Assembly (NCBI GenBank): GCA_934162555.1
Contig: CAKPJE010000081.1
Location: forward strand, 1-5,016
Source of the DNA: an uncultured Bacilli bacterium
Lineage (GTDB): Bacteria; Bacillota_I; Bacilli_A; RF39; UBA660
Direction: 5' to 3'
Length of the DNA: 5,016 bases
Under the pieces are notes generated by a model that was given only the letters and a program-made list of their open reading frames with translations, did not search any database and was not told where the DNA came from. Positions 1 through 5,016 of this stretch are shown here, piece after piece. Position numbers and translations under genes: made by a program. Position 1 is the stretch's first letter, and every line of letters starts with the position of its first letter.

Positions 1-837
1 AGAGGTGTTGGTGATAAAACAATATCAAATCTAAGCGATAAATCATTTAAATTAAATAAATGTATTTATGATGTAATAGAAACTGGAAAAGAACAAGAAT
101 TTAAAAAAATAATCGAAGAATTAAAAGAAAATAGTAAAGATGCTACTTTAACAGAATGAGTAGAATTAATATTAGTTAAAACAGGAATCAGGAAAGAATT
201 GGAATCGGAAAAAACAGTAGACGCTGAAATAAGACTATCAAACTTAGAAGAATTTAAATCAATCACAAGAACATATGAAGAAAATAGTGATTCCCCAACT
301 TTATAAGAATTCTTGGAAGAAATCAGTTTAGTAGCAGACATGAATGAACATAAAAATGAAACAAATGTTGTAACATTAATGACAGTCCATGCAGCTAAAG
401 GATTAGAGTTTGATTATGTATTTGTAATTGGTATGGAAGAAGGATTGTTCCCACATCTAAACAGTATGGAAACGGAAGATCTAGAAGAAGAAAGAAGATT
501 ATGTTATGTTGCAATAACAAGAGCTAAGAAAAAATTATGGCTAATAAATGCAAAATCAAGAATGATTTATGGAAAACATGACAATTACTTCCCAAGTAGG
601 TTCATTTCTGAAATACCAGATGAATATTTAGAAAAAGATGAAAATAAAAAACAAGTAACTAGTTTTACAAGTGATGAAGAATATAGACTAGGAGAAATAC
701 TAGAACATAAAATATTTGGTCAAGGTGTAGTAGTAGGCATGGATGACAAAGATTTAACAATTGCCTTTAGTAATAAATATGGCATAAAAAAAATTGCTCG
801 CGGACACGCAAGCTTAAGGAGGAATGAAGATGCTTAA
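1..837 (+). pseudogene. pcrA: PcrA/UvrD-type ATP-dependent DNA helicase, C-terminal part, interrupted by two in-frame stops
   Basis: Frame 1 reads as the C-terminal third or so of a superfamily 1A 3'-5' DNA helicase used in repair and in clearing replication and transcription conflicts; the 5' part lies outside the window. Visible marks, counting codons from base 1, are RGVGD (1-5), the conserved 2B region ending near codon 90, motif V (VTLMTVHAAKGLEF, 124-137), GMEEGLFPH, motif VI (EERRLCYVAITRAKKKLW, about 163-180), SRFISEIP, and a C-terminal Tudor-like segment (about 228-273), which in known PcrA contacts RNA polymerase. Codon 53 is TGA (157-159) and codon 102 is TAA (304-306), yet the frame never shifts and family-like residues flank both stops. 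From memory of the family, the first site usually holds Leu (TTA) and the second often Glu (GAA), so each is one substitution from sense. The downstream open stretch from TTG 313 has no ribosome binding site and would lack the ATP-binding motifs. Family identity is certain. Whether it is a true pseudogene or a sequencing error is open. Confidence 0.85.
816..822 (+). promoter_or_regulatory. Strong ribosome binding site for the 51-residue membrane protein
   Basis: A perfect AAGGAGG lies inside the end of the pcrA frame, 7 bases before the ATG at 830. It supports this small gene, which is too short to stand on length alone. It also means that translation of the small gene need not depend on ribosomes arriving from the interrupted pcrA. 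Confidence 0.85.
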
Positions 838-985
838 TATTTTTGATGATTTAAATAAAGCAATGGAACCAGTCCAAAACTTTATTGAAAAAAATTATTC
901 AAACCCATTATTATGGATTGGATTATTTGGTGGATTATTTTTACTAGCAAAATTAATATATGAAGCTTTACAAAAGGACAAATAG
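830..985 (+). CDS. Small single-pass membrane protein of unknown function (51 aa)
   Basis: ATG 830 to TAG 983-985 encodes 51 residues. The N-terminal part (1-25) is polar and probably an amphipathic helix (FDDLNKAMEPVQNFIEKNY). It is followed by one hydrophobic segment at about 26-44 (PLLWIGLFGGLFLLAKLIY, with a GG pair) and a short tail EALQKDK, so the protein is probably anchored in the cytoplasmic membrane. The segment is not N-terminal enough, and has no cleavage site, for a typical signal peptide. The gene has a perfect ribosome binding site, overlaps the end of pcrA by 8 bases, and stops one base before the ligA start, so it is almost certainly co-transcribed and perhaps translationally coupled to ligA. 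I do not recognise a family. The tight placement suggests a conserved operon member, but no DNA repair function can be read from the sequence. Confidence 0.8.
   Translation: MLNIFDDLNKAMEPVQNFIEKNYSNPLLWIGLFGGLFLLAKLIYEALQKDK
972..978 (+). promoter_or_regulatory. Ribosome binding site that fixes the ligA start
   Basis: AAAAGGA lies 8 bases before ATG 987, inside the end of the small membrane protein gene. It favours ATG 987 over the in-frame upstream ATG at 960, which has no such site and would add nine residues that do not look like the family. Confidence 0.7.
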
Positions 986-986
986 T

Positions 987-2981
987 ATGAATATACAAAA
1001 AAGAATTAATGAATTAGTAGGTATTTTAAATAAAGCCAATTATGAATATTATGTTTTAGATAGTCCTAATTTAACAGATCAAGAATATGACAAATACTTA
1101 AGAGAATTAATTGACTTAGAAAATAAACACCCAGAATATGCTAAAGAAGATTCACCAACAAAAAGAGTAGGTGGAACTGTTGTAACAAAATTTAAAAAAA
1201 TTAAACATGAAATACCAATGCTTAGTTTAAGTGATGTTTTTAATATTGATGAAGTAATAGATTTTGATAAAAAAGTAAGAGCAGTTGTCCCACATCCAGA
1301 ATATGTTTGTGAATTAAAAATAGATGGTTTAAGTGTATCATTGCTTTATAAAAAAGGAAAATTAATTCGTGCAGCAACTAGAGGAAATGGTGTTGTTGGA
1401 GAAGATATAACACATAACGTAAAAACAATTAAAAATGTACCATTAGTTCTAAAAGAAAAAATTGATATAGAAGTTCGCGGAGAAATATACATGAGTAAAA
1501 AAGCATTTGAACTATGTAATAAAGAGCGTGAAAAAAATCATGAAGATTTATTTATGAATCCACGAAATGCTGCTAGTGGTAGTGTAAGACAATTAGATAG
1601 TAAAATTGCTGCCAAAAGGAATTTGTCAACCTTTATTTATCATTTACCAAATCCACTTGATTATAATATTAAAAGTCATAATGAAGCTTTAAATTTTATG
1701 GAAAATTTAGGATTTACTGTTAATAAAGCCAATAAAAAAGTTCATAATATTAATGAAGTTATAGAATTTATTGATTATTGGACAAAAAATAGACCATCTC
1801 TGCCATATGAAATAGATGGAATAGTTATTAAAGTTGATAGTATAGATGATCAAAAATTATTAGGTTATACAAGTAAATATCCTAAATGGGCAACAGCTTA
1901 TAAATTCCCAGCAATGAAAGTTTATACCAAACTAGAAGATATAGTTTTAACAGTTGGTAGAACAGGCAAAATAACACCAAATGCTGTTTTAGAACCAGTT
2001 ATTTTAATGGGTTCAAAAGTTAAAAGAGCAACATTACATAATGAAGATTATATATTAAAAAATGATATTCGAATAGGGGATATAGTAAGTGTTATTAAAG
2101 CAGGAGATGTTATACCAAGAGTAGAAGCTCCATTAATTGAAAGAAGAAATGGAACTGAAAAAGTATATACATTTAGTAAAAAGTGTCCAATTTGTTCCGG
2201 AGTTTTAGTAAAAAAAGAAACGGAATCAGATTATTATTGTATAAATAAATCATGTCCAGCTAGAAAAATTGAAAAATTAATTCATTTTGCTTCTAAACCA
2301 GCTATGGATTTAAATGGTTTAGGTGAAGAGATAATTGAAGACTTTTATAATTATGGTTTTATAAAAGAAATAACGGATTTTTATACTTTATCAAATTATT
2401 ATGAAAATATTATGGAATTAGAAGGCTTTGGCAATAAAAAAATTGAATTAATTTTAAAAGGTATTGAAGAAAGTAAAAAGAATTCCTTAGAAAAGTTTTT
2501 GTATGGCTTAGGAATTAAAAGAATCGGTGTCAAAAATGCTAATATACTTGCCAAAAAATTTAAAACAATTCAAAATTTAATGGAAGCATCAATATTTGAT
2601 ATAGCAAATATTCATGATATGGGTGATATACTTGCTCGTAATGTTTTCTATTATTTTCAAGATGAAGATAATAAAAAAATGATTGAAAAATTTATTTCTT
2701 ATGGTTTAAATATGAATTATATTGGTAATATAGAAATAGAAAACGATATTTTTTATGGAAAAACTTTTGTTTTAACTGGTACAATTAGTATTTCCCGTGA
2801 AGAAGCAACTGAAATAATAGAATCATTTGGTGGAAAAGTTACTAATAGTGTTACTTCTAAAACATATGCTGTAATAGTAGGTGAAGAACCAGGAATAAAA
2901 TATACTAAAGCATTAGAACTTGGAACACAAATTTGGGATAATGACTACTTTTTAAAAATGGTAAAAAGTGTTAATCATTAA
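987..2981 (+). CDS. ligA: NAD-dependent DNA ligase LigA
   Basis: The 664-residue product is full length for the family (about 670). It seals nicks in duplex DNA using NAD+, as in Okazaki fragment joining and excision repair, and acts in the cytoplasm. Domain order is complete. The NMN-binding Ia domain has YYVLDSPNLTDQEYD (21-35) and SPTKRVGG (56-63). The adenylation domain has the nucleophile Lys111 in KIDG (111-114), TRGNGVVGED (131-140), EVRGE (162-166), NPRNAASGS (191-199) and DGIVIKV (277-283). The OB fold carries TVGRTGKITPNAVLEPV (322-338). A four-cysteine zinc finger uses Cys400, Cys403, Cys418 and Cys423. Helix-hairpin-helix repeats span about 430-575 (for example LNGLGEE, ELEGFGNKK, YGLGIKRIG). 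A BRCT domain fills about 588-664 (GKTFVLTGT, FGGKVTNSVTSKT). No catalytic residue is missing. ATG 987 is chosen because of its ribosome binding site and its position one base after the preceding stop. The gene sits in a pcrA-ligA order known from Bacillus. Confidence 0.98.
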   Translation: MNIQKRINELVGILNKANYEYYVLDSPNLTDQEYDKYLRELIDLENKHPEYAKEDSPTKRVGGTVVTKFKKIKHEIPMLSLSDVFNIDEVIDFDKKVRAVVPHPEYVCELKIDGLSVSLLYKKGKLIRAATRGNGVVGEDITHNVKTIKNVPLVLKEKIDIEVRGEIYMSKKAFELCNKEREKNHEDLFMNPRNAASGSVRQLDSKIAAKRNLSTFIYHLPNPLDYNIKSHNEALNFMENLGFTVNKANKKVHNINEVIEFIDYWTKNRPSLPYEIDGIVIKVDSIDDQKLLGYTSKYPKWATAYKFPAMKVYTKLEDIVLTVGRTGKITPNAVLEPVILMGSKVKRATLHNEDYILKNDIRIGDIVSVIKAGDVIPRVEAPLIERRNGTEKVYTFSKKCPICSGVLVKKETESDYYCINKSCPARKIEKLIHFASKPAMDLNGLGEEIIEDFYNYGFIKEITDFYTLSNYYENIMELEGFGNKKIELILKGIEESKKNSLEKFLYGLGIKRIGVKNANILAKKFKTIQNLMEASIFDIANIHDMGDILARNVFYYFQDEDNKKMIEKFISYGLNMNYIGNIEIENDIFYGKTFVLTGTISISREEATEIIESFGGKVTNSVTSKTYAVIVGEEPGIKYTKALELGTQIWDNDYFLKMVKSVNH

Positions 2982-3003
2982 ATCATAATTTTAGTACATT
3001 ATA
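2975..3003 (+). promoter_or_regulatory. Possible forespore (sigma-G-like) promoter for the SASP gene
   Basis: CATTATA at 2997-3003 fits the CATnnTA form of sigma-F/sigma-G -10 elements. TCATTA at 2975-2980 is a weak -35 candidate at a suitable distance. SASP genes are forespore-expressed in known spore formers, so a private promoter is expected in the 39-base gap after ligA. Against it, the start of transcription would fall near 3009-3010, right at the ribosome binding site, and the -35 match is poor. Read-through from ligA is the alternative. Confidence 0.3.
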
Positions 3004-3020
3004 ATAATGAGGTGAGATTT

Positions 3021-3197
3021 ATGGATAACAAGTTTGTTGTTAATGGTTCAAAAGAAGCTTTAAATAATATGAAATATGAAATAGCCCGTGAACTAGGTGT
3101 TACATTAGGACCAGATACTACTTCAAGAATGAATGGTAGTGTTGGTGGTTACATGACTAAAAAATTAGTTGAACTTGGTAAACAATCTATTAGATAG
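3021..3197 (+). CDS. Alpha/beta-type small acid-soluble spore protein (SASP)
   Basis: The 58-residue protein matches alpha/beta SASPs, which coat DNA in dormant spores, shift it toward an A-like form and protect it from UV and heat. Both family signatures are visible: KYEIARELGV (18-27), which contains the germination protease (GPR) cut site, expected after Glu20, and LGPDTTSRMNGSVGGYMTKKLVELG (from residue 29), close to Bacillus SspC from memory. The length is slightly shorter than the usual 60-75 residues, through a short N-terminus. The start is ATG 3021, 6 bases after GAGGTG (3009-3014); a GTG at 3012 in the same frame lies inside that ribosome binding site and is unlikely. The gene follows ligA by 39 bases and is closed by a hairpin terminator. 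It is the best evidence that the organism forms endospores. Confidence 0.96.
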   Translation: MDNKFVVNGSKEALNNMKYEIARELGVTLGPDTTSRMNGSVGGYMTKKLVELGKQSIR

Positions 3198-3203
3198 TTA
3201 TGG

Positions 3204-3232
3204 AAAAGGACTAGAAATCTAGTTCTTTTATT
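3204..3232 (+). terminator. Rho-independent terminator after the SASP gene
   Basis: GGACTAG (3208-3214) pairs with CTAGTTC (3219-3225), with one G-U pair, around the loop AAAT. A flanking AAAA/TTTT extends the stem to 11 bp, and the T-rich run TTTTATT (3226-3232) completes the signal. It lies 6 bases after the SASP stop and ends the pcrA-ligA-SASP unit. Confidence 0.85.
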
Positions 3233-3262
3233 ATAAAGTTATTTAAATAAAAAATAGACCTC

Positions 3263-3291
3263 TTGTAAAAAAAAACTAAATATGGTAAAGT
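3263..3291 (+). promoter_or_regulatory. Possible sigma-A promoter for the acyltransferase gene
   Basis: TTGTAA (3263-3268) is followed after 17 bases by TAAAGT (3286-3291), preceded by an extended TGG (3283-3285). Transcription would begin near 3298, just at the ribosome binding site GAGGATG (3298-3304), leaving almost no leader. A better-looking TATAAT at 3292-3297 would start transcription after that site, so it is not favoured. Confidence 0.35.
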
Positions 3292-3309
3292 TATAATGAG
3301 GATGATGAT

Positions 3310-3933
3310 ATGAAACAAATATATACCGAATATGGTTATTATGAAGGAAAACATGTAAATCTATTTATTTTAAAAAATATACTAAAAGATTTTATAAGAT
3401 GCTTTACAAATAAATATGTTATATTAAAATGTAAAAGTATTTGGGGAGTAAAACAAAAAATTGAACAAAATAATTTAAAATCAGGAATTTATACATCTTT
3501 TTATATAGATTATTTCAACAAACACAGTTCATATGTAGGACTAAATACTTATTTTAAAGGAATCCCATGTCTTCCCCATGGATTTTATGGAATATTTATC
3601 TCTGACAATGCTAAAATTGGTAAAAACTGTGTTATCTTTCAAAATGTAACAATTGGTTCAAATACACTAGAAGGATCAAAAAACTTTGGTTCCCCACAAA
3701 TAGGAGATAACTGTTATATTGGAGCAGGAGCAAAGATAATAGGTAATATAAAAATAGGTAATAATGTTAGAATAGGCGCGAATGCGATTGTGACAACAGA
3801 CATTCCTGATAACGTAACAGTAGTACTTGAAAAACCACGAATAATAAAAAAAGATCATCAAGATAATAGATACATAAAAATAATAGGAAAAAATAAATAC
3901 TATTATGATGATGGTAACTTTTATAAACAATAA
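3310..3933 (+). CDS. Hexapeptide-repeat acyltransferase, serine acetyltransferase-like (left-handed beta-helix)
   Basis: The 207-residue protein has an unrecognised N-terminal part (1-85) and then a left-handed beta-helix of the serine acetyltransferase class: LPHGFYGIFISDNAKIGKNCVIFQNVTIGSN (88-118), SPQIGDNCYIGAGAKIIGNIKIGNNVRIGANAIV (128-161). Such enzymes move an acetyl group from acetyl-CoA to a hydroxyl or amine, usually as trimers. His90 in LPHG corresponds to the catalytic His of CysE (HxxGI pattern). The second CysE histidine, in its HPKI motif, is Ser128 here (GSPQIG), and the usual terminal GxPAR is replaced by LEKPRI (173-178), followed by a Tyr/Lys-rich tail. The N-terminal helical domain of classic CysE is absent, so acetylation of a sugar or polymer precursor is as likely as cysteine synthesis; no symbol is given. 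The start has GAGGATG 5-12 bases upstream. It is a one-gene unit between two terminators. A short GCG-rich stretch near 3776-3786 is unlike the A/T-ending codons around it. Confidence 0.85.
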   Translation: MKQIYTEYGYYEGKHVNLFILKNILKDFIRCFTNKYVILKCKSIWGVKQKIEQNNLKSGIYTSFYIDYFNKHSSYVGLNTYFKGIPCLPHGFYGIFISDNAKIGKNCVIFQNVTIGSNTLEGSKNFGSPQIGDNCYIGAGAKIIGNIKIGNNVRIGANAIVTTDIPDNVTVVLEKPRIIKKDHQDNRYIKIIGKNKYYYDDGNFYKQ

Positions 3934-4039
3934 AAAAGCTTGAATTATATTCAAGATTTTTTTCATAAAACAACTATAAATTGTTTACATAAGTAAGAAA
4001 AATCCCTTTTTATTCTATCAGACCTGCTATCTTACTCTC
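3932..4039 (-). ncRNA. Candidate small non-coding RNA, about 108 nt
   Basis: The stretch between the acyltransferase and the SNF2 helicase has no plausible coding frame, but on the minus strand it has the parts of an independent small RNA. There is an extended -10 TGTTATAAT (4054-4046), with a likely start at G4039. A 7-bp stem joins 4036-4030 (AGTAAGA) with 3998-3992 (TCTTACT) and encloses a possible A/T hairpin with a GGGA loop. A second 6-bp hairpin joins 3986-3981 with 3973-3968. Last is the terminator hairpin and U-tract ending near 3932. I do not recognise it as 6S, SRP RNA, tmRNA or a riboswitch. It is tail-to-tail with the acyltransferase and divergent from the helicase gene. AT-rich sequence makes chance stems easy, so this remains a candidate. 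Confidence 0.35.
3936..3963. terminator. Intrinsic terminator, probably bidirectional
   Basis: CTTGAAT (3939-3945) pairs perfectly with ATTCAAG (3949-3955) around a 3-base loop, with seven T at 3957-3963 on the plus strand and AAAAAA at 3932-3937 giving a U-tract on the minus strand. It starts right after the acyltransferase stop and would also end any minus-strand transcript coming from 4039. Confidence 0.8.
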
Positions 4040-4045
4040 AATTTT

Positions 4046-4075
4046 ATTATAACAATTAATAAGTAAATAAAGCAA
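4046..4075 (-). promoter_or_regulatory. Minus-strand extended -10 promoter for the candidate small RNA
   Basis: On the minus strand, TATAAT (4051-4046) is preceded by TGT, an extended -10. A weak -35 TTGCTT (4075-4070) stands 18 bases away. A perfect -10 plus TGn is a good match to sigma-A, but such hexamers also arise by chance in sequence this AT-rich. Confidence 0.4.
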
Positions 4076-4086
4076 TCAAAAAGTAT

Positions 4087-4100
4087 TATACAAATGTATA
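4087..4100 (+). repeat. Short palindrome just upstream of the SNF2 helicase promoter
   Basis: TATAC (4087-4091) and GTATA (4096-4100) form a perfect 5-bp inverted repeat with a 4-base AAAT spacer. Relative to the proposed start near 4134 it spans about -47 to -34, where a regulator could contact a promoter that has no good -35. Regulator binding is only an inference. Confidence 0.3.
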
Positions 4101-4118
4101 GAAGTGTAAACAAAAATA

Positions 4119-4127
4119 TGCTATAAT
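4119..4127 (+). promoter_or_regulatory. Sigma-A extended -10 promoter for the SNF2 helicase gene
   Basis: TGCTATAAT combines a consensus -10 (4122-4127) with the extended TGn. No convincing -35 lies 16-18 bases upstream, which fits extended -10 promoters. Transcription would begin near 4134, leaving a leader of about 16 bases that contains the ribosome binding site AAGGAGG (4139-4145). Confidence 0.6.
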
Positions 4128-4149
4128 ATACGTACTTTAAGGAGGCACT

Positions 4150-5016
4150 ATGATAGAATTATATGAAGACGAAAATAAAGTTTATGCCGAAAACTATTCA
4201 AAAATAAGAGAAAAAATAAATAGAAGTGATATTCAAAAAGCAAATAATATTGATGAAAGATATGTTAATTATCGTGGCTATACAGAAATAAAACAAGGAA
4301 AAAGACACATCTTTTTAGTAAGATCACAATCACATTATGCATACTATAGGGCATACATACTGATTAATAATAATGAAATAAAAGATGTTGACTGTGATTG
4401 TATCCAGTTTCAAAACTATGGAAGTTGTAAACATCTAGCAGCTTGCTTTAGATTCTATAGCACGGAATTATTTGGTAAAAAGAAAAAAACAACTGAAGAA
4501 ATTTCAAGCATACTATTAGATAAATATTTTGCAAATAATAAACCAATTATAAAAAAAGAATTAAAATTAAATATAAACATCAATCTAAAAGAAGACAATT
4601 ATTATGGTGAATCAAACATCTATTATGAACTTAAGATTAATATTGGAAATAATAAAATGTATTCTCTTAATGCCCGTTATTTATCATTTAAACCAGCTTA
4701 TCTATATGAAAGTAAGTGCAAATTTGGTAAAGAATTAACTTATGATCCAGACAATTATTATTTCAACAATCAAAACAAAACTCTTATAGAATACCTAATA
4801 AAAAATAACATAAATCTTCAATATAGTTATTTAAGTGCTAACGAAATAGCTTCAATAATACCTTATCTAAGTATGCCATTTAATTTTGATAATCATGAAA
4901 TAAATTACATAAATGAAGGTTTCCCATTTAAAACAAGTATAACCAAAAAAGATGATAACTATGAATTAACATTTAATTTAAATGATGCTATAAATATTGC
5001 AAATAAATACACTTAT
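4150..5016 (+). CDS. SWIM zinc-finger SNF2-family helicase, N-terminal part (runs off the window)
   Basis: ATG 4150 opens a frame with no stop through the window end (289 codons seen). AAGGAGG lies 4 bases upstream, a rather short spacing. Residues 82-95 form a SWIM zinc-binding motif, CxCx8CxH, with Cys82, Cys84, Cys93 and His95 (CDC...GSCKHLAA). After it comes a region resembling the bacterial SNF2-associated domain, recognisable by FGKELTYDPDNYYF (192-205) and the following LIEYL. In this family (usually about 1000-1100 residues) an ATP-driven SNF2/RapA-like DNA translocase follows, so the motor lies beyond 5016 and is not seen here. SWIM motifs are thought to bind DNA or protein; the cellular role of the family in Bacillota is poorly defined. 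The gene has its own extended -10 promoter and is not part of the ligA unit. Confidence 0.88.
   Translation, partial: MIELYEDENKVYAENYSKIREKINRSDIQKANNIDERYVNYRGYTEIKQGKRHIFLVRSQSHYAYYRAYILINNNEIKDVDCDCIQFQNYGSCKHLAACFRFYSTELFGKKKKTTEEISSILLDKYFANNKPIIKKELKLNININLKEDNYYGESNIYYELKINIGNNKMYSLNARYLSFKPAYLYESKCKFGKELTYDPDNYYFNNQNKTLIEYLIKNNINLQYSYLSANEIASIIPYLSMPFNFDNHEINYINEGFPFKTSITKKDDNYELTFNLNDAINIANKYTY

Noticed and set aside
157..159. TGA read as tryptophan (alternative genetic code)
   Set aside because: Six tryptophans in pcrA, the small membrane gene, ligA and the acyltransferase are all TGG, which is not expected in an AT-rich genome using TGA for Trp. The second stop, TAA at 304-306, would also remain unexplained.
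66..341. Minus-strand 91-residue open frame
   Set aside because: It is antisense to the pcrA frame, Ser/Leu/Ile-rich as expected from complementing AT-rich coding sequence, and has no ribosome binding site.
313..837. A separate short protein starting at TTG 313
   Set aside because: There is no ribosome binding site before it, and the residues continue the PcrA alignment from upstream. It is the tail of the interrupted gene.
960..986. Longer LigA start at ATG 960
   Set aside because: It adds nine residues unlike the family, lies inside the small membrane gene and lacks a ribosome binding site; ATG 987 has AAAAGGA at the right distance.
3012..3020. GTG start for the SASP
   Set aside because: The GTG is part of the ribosome binding site GAGGTG that serves ATG 3021.
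3292..3297. TATAAT as the -10 of the acyltransferase promoter
   Set aside because: Transcription would begin near 3304, after the ribosome binding site at 3298-3304. It also lacks a -35 at proper spacing.
3676..3973. Two hydrophobic minus-strand open frames (a possible toxin-like peptide)
   Set aside because: Both are antisense to the conserved beta-helix part of the acyltransferase, run through its terminator, and lack ribosome binding sites. Their hydrophobicity follows from complementing Asn/Lys/Ile-rich codons.
3964..4149. Riboswitch or T-box leader for the SNF2 helicase on the plus strand
   Set aside because: The helicase promoter at 4119-4127 leaves only about 16 bases of leader, and no plus-strand terminator or conserved riboswitch core is visible.

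Overview
The window is very AT-rich and fits a spore-forming, low-GC Bacillota (a Bacilli-, Clostridia- or Erysipelotrichia-type genome). The evidence is a clear alpha/beta-type small acid-soluble spore protein (SASP), a pcrA-ligA gene pair, strong AAGGAGG-type ribosome binding sites, short U-tract terminators and A/T-ending codons. I cannot place it more precisely. The genetic code appears standard: all six tryptophan codons I can place in the genes up to the acetyltransferase are TGG, and the five visible gene ends are TAA or TAG.

Positions 1-3232 look like one plus-strand transcription unit. It holds the C-terminal part of the PcrA/UvrD helicase (reading frame 1-837), a 51-residue one-pass membrane protein (830-985, overlapping the pcrA end), NAD-dependent DNA ligase LigA (987-2981), an alpha/beta SASP (3021-3197) and an intrinsic terminator (3204-3232). 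The theme is DNA repair plus spore DNA protection. The notable anomaly is that the well-conserved pcrA frame carries two in-frame stops, TGA at 157-159 and TAA at 304-306, with no frameshift. Each can be explained by a single base change, so the copy shown here is either a very recent nonsense pseudogene or contains sequence errors.

Positions 3233-3963 hold a single-gene unit: a 207-residue hexapeptide-repeat acyltransferase related to serine acetyltransferases, with a possible promoter and a hairpin terminator that could work in both directions.

Positions 3964-4149 are non-coding but structured. Read on the minus strand they show an extended -10 promoter, a 7-bp stem, a second hairpin and the shared terminator, which together suggest an undescribed small RNA of about 108 nt. 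Read on the plus strand, the region ends in an extended -10 promoter preceded by a palindrome. That promoter drives the last gene, the N-terminal 289 residues of a SWIM zinc-finger SNF2-family helicase (4150 to beyond the window end).

I found no CRISPR array, transposon, tRNA or rRNA. The most worthwhile leads are the double nonsense in pcrA and the candidate minus-strand small RNA.
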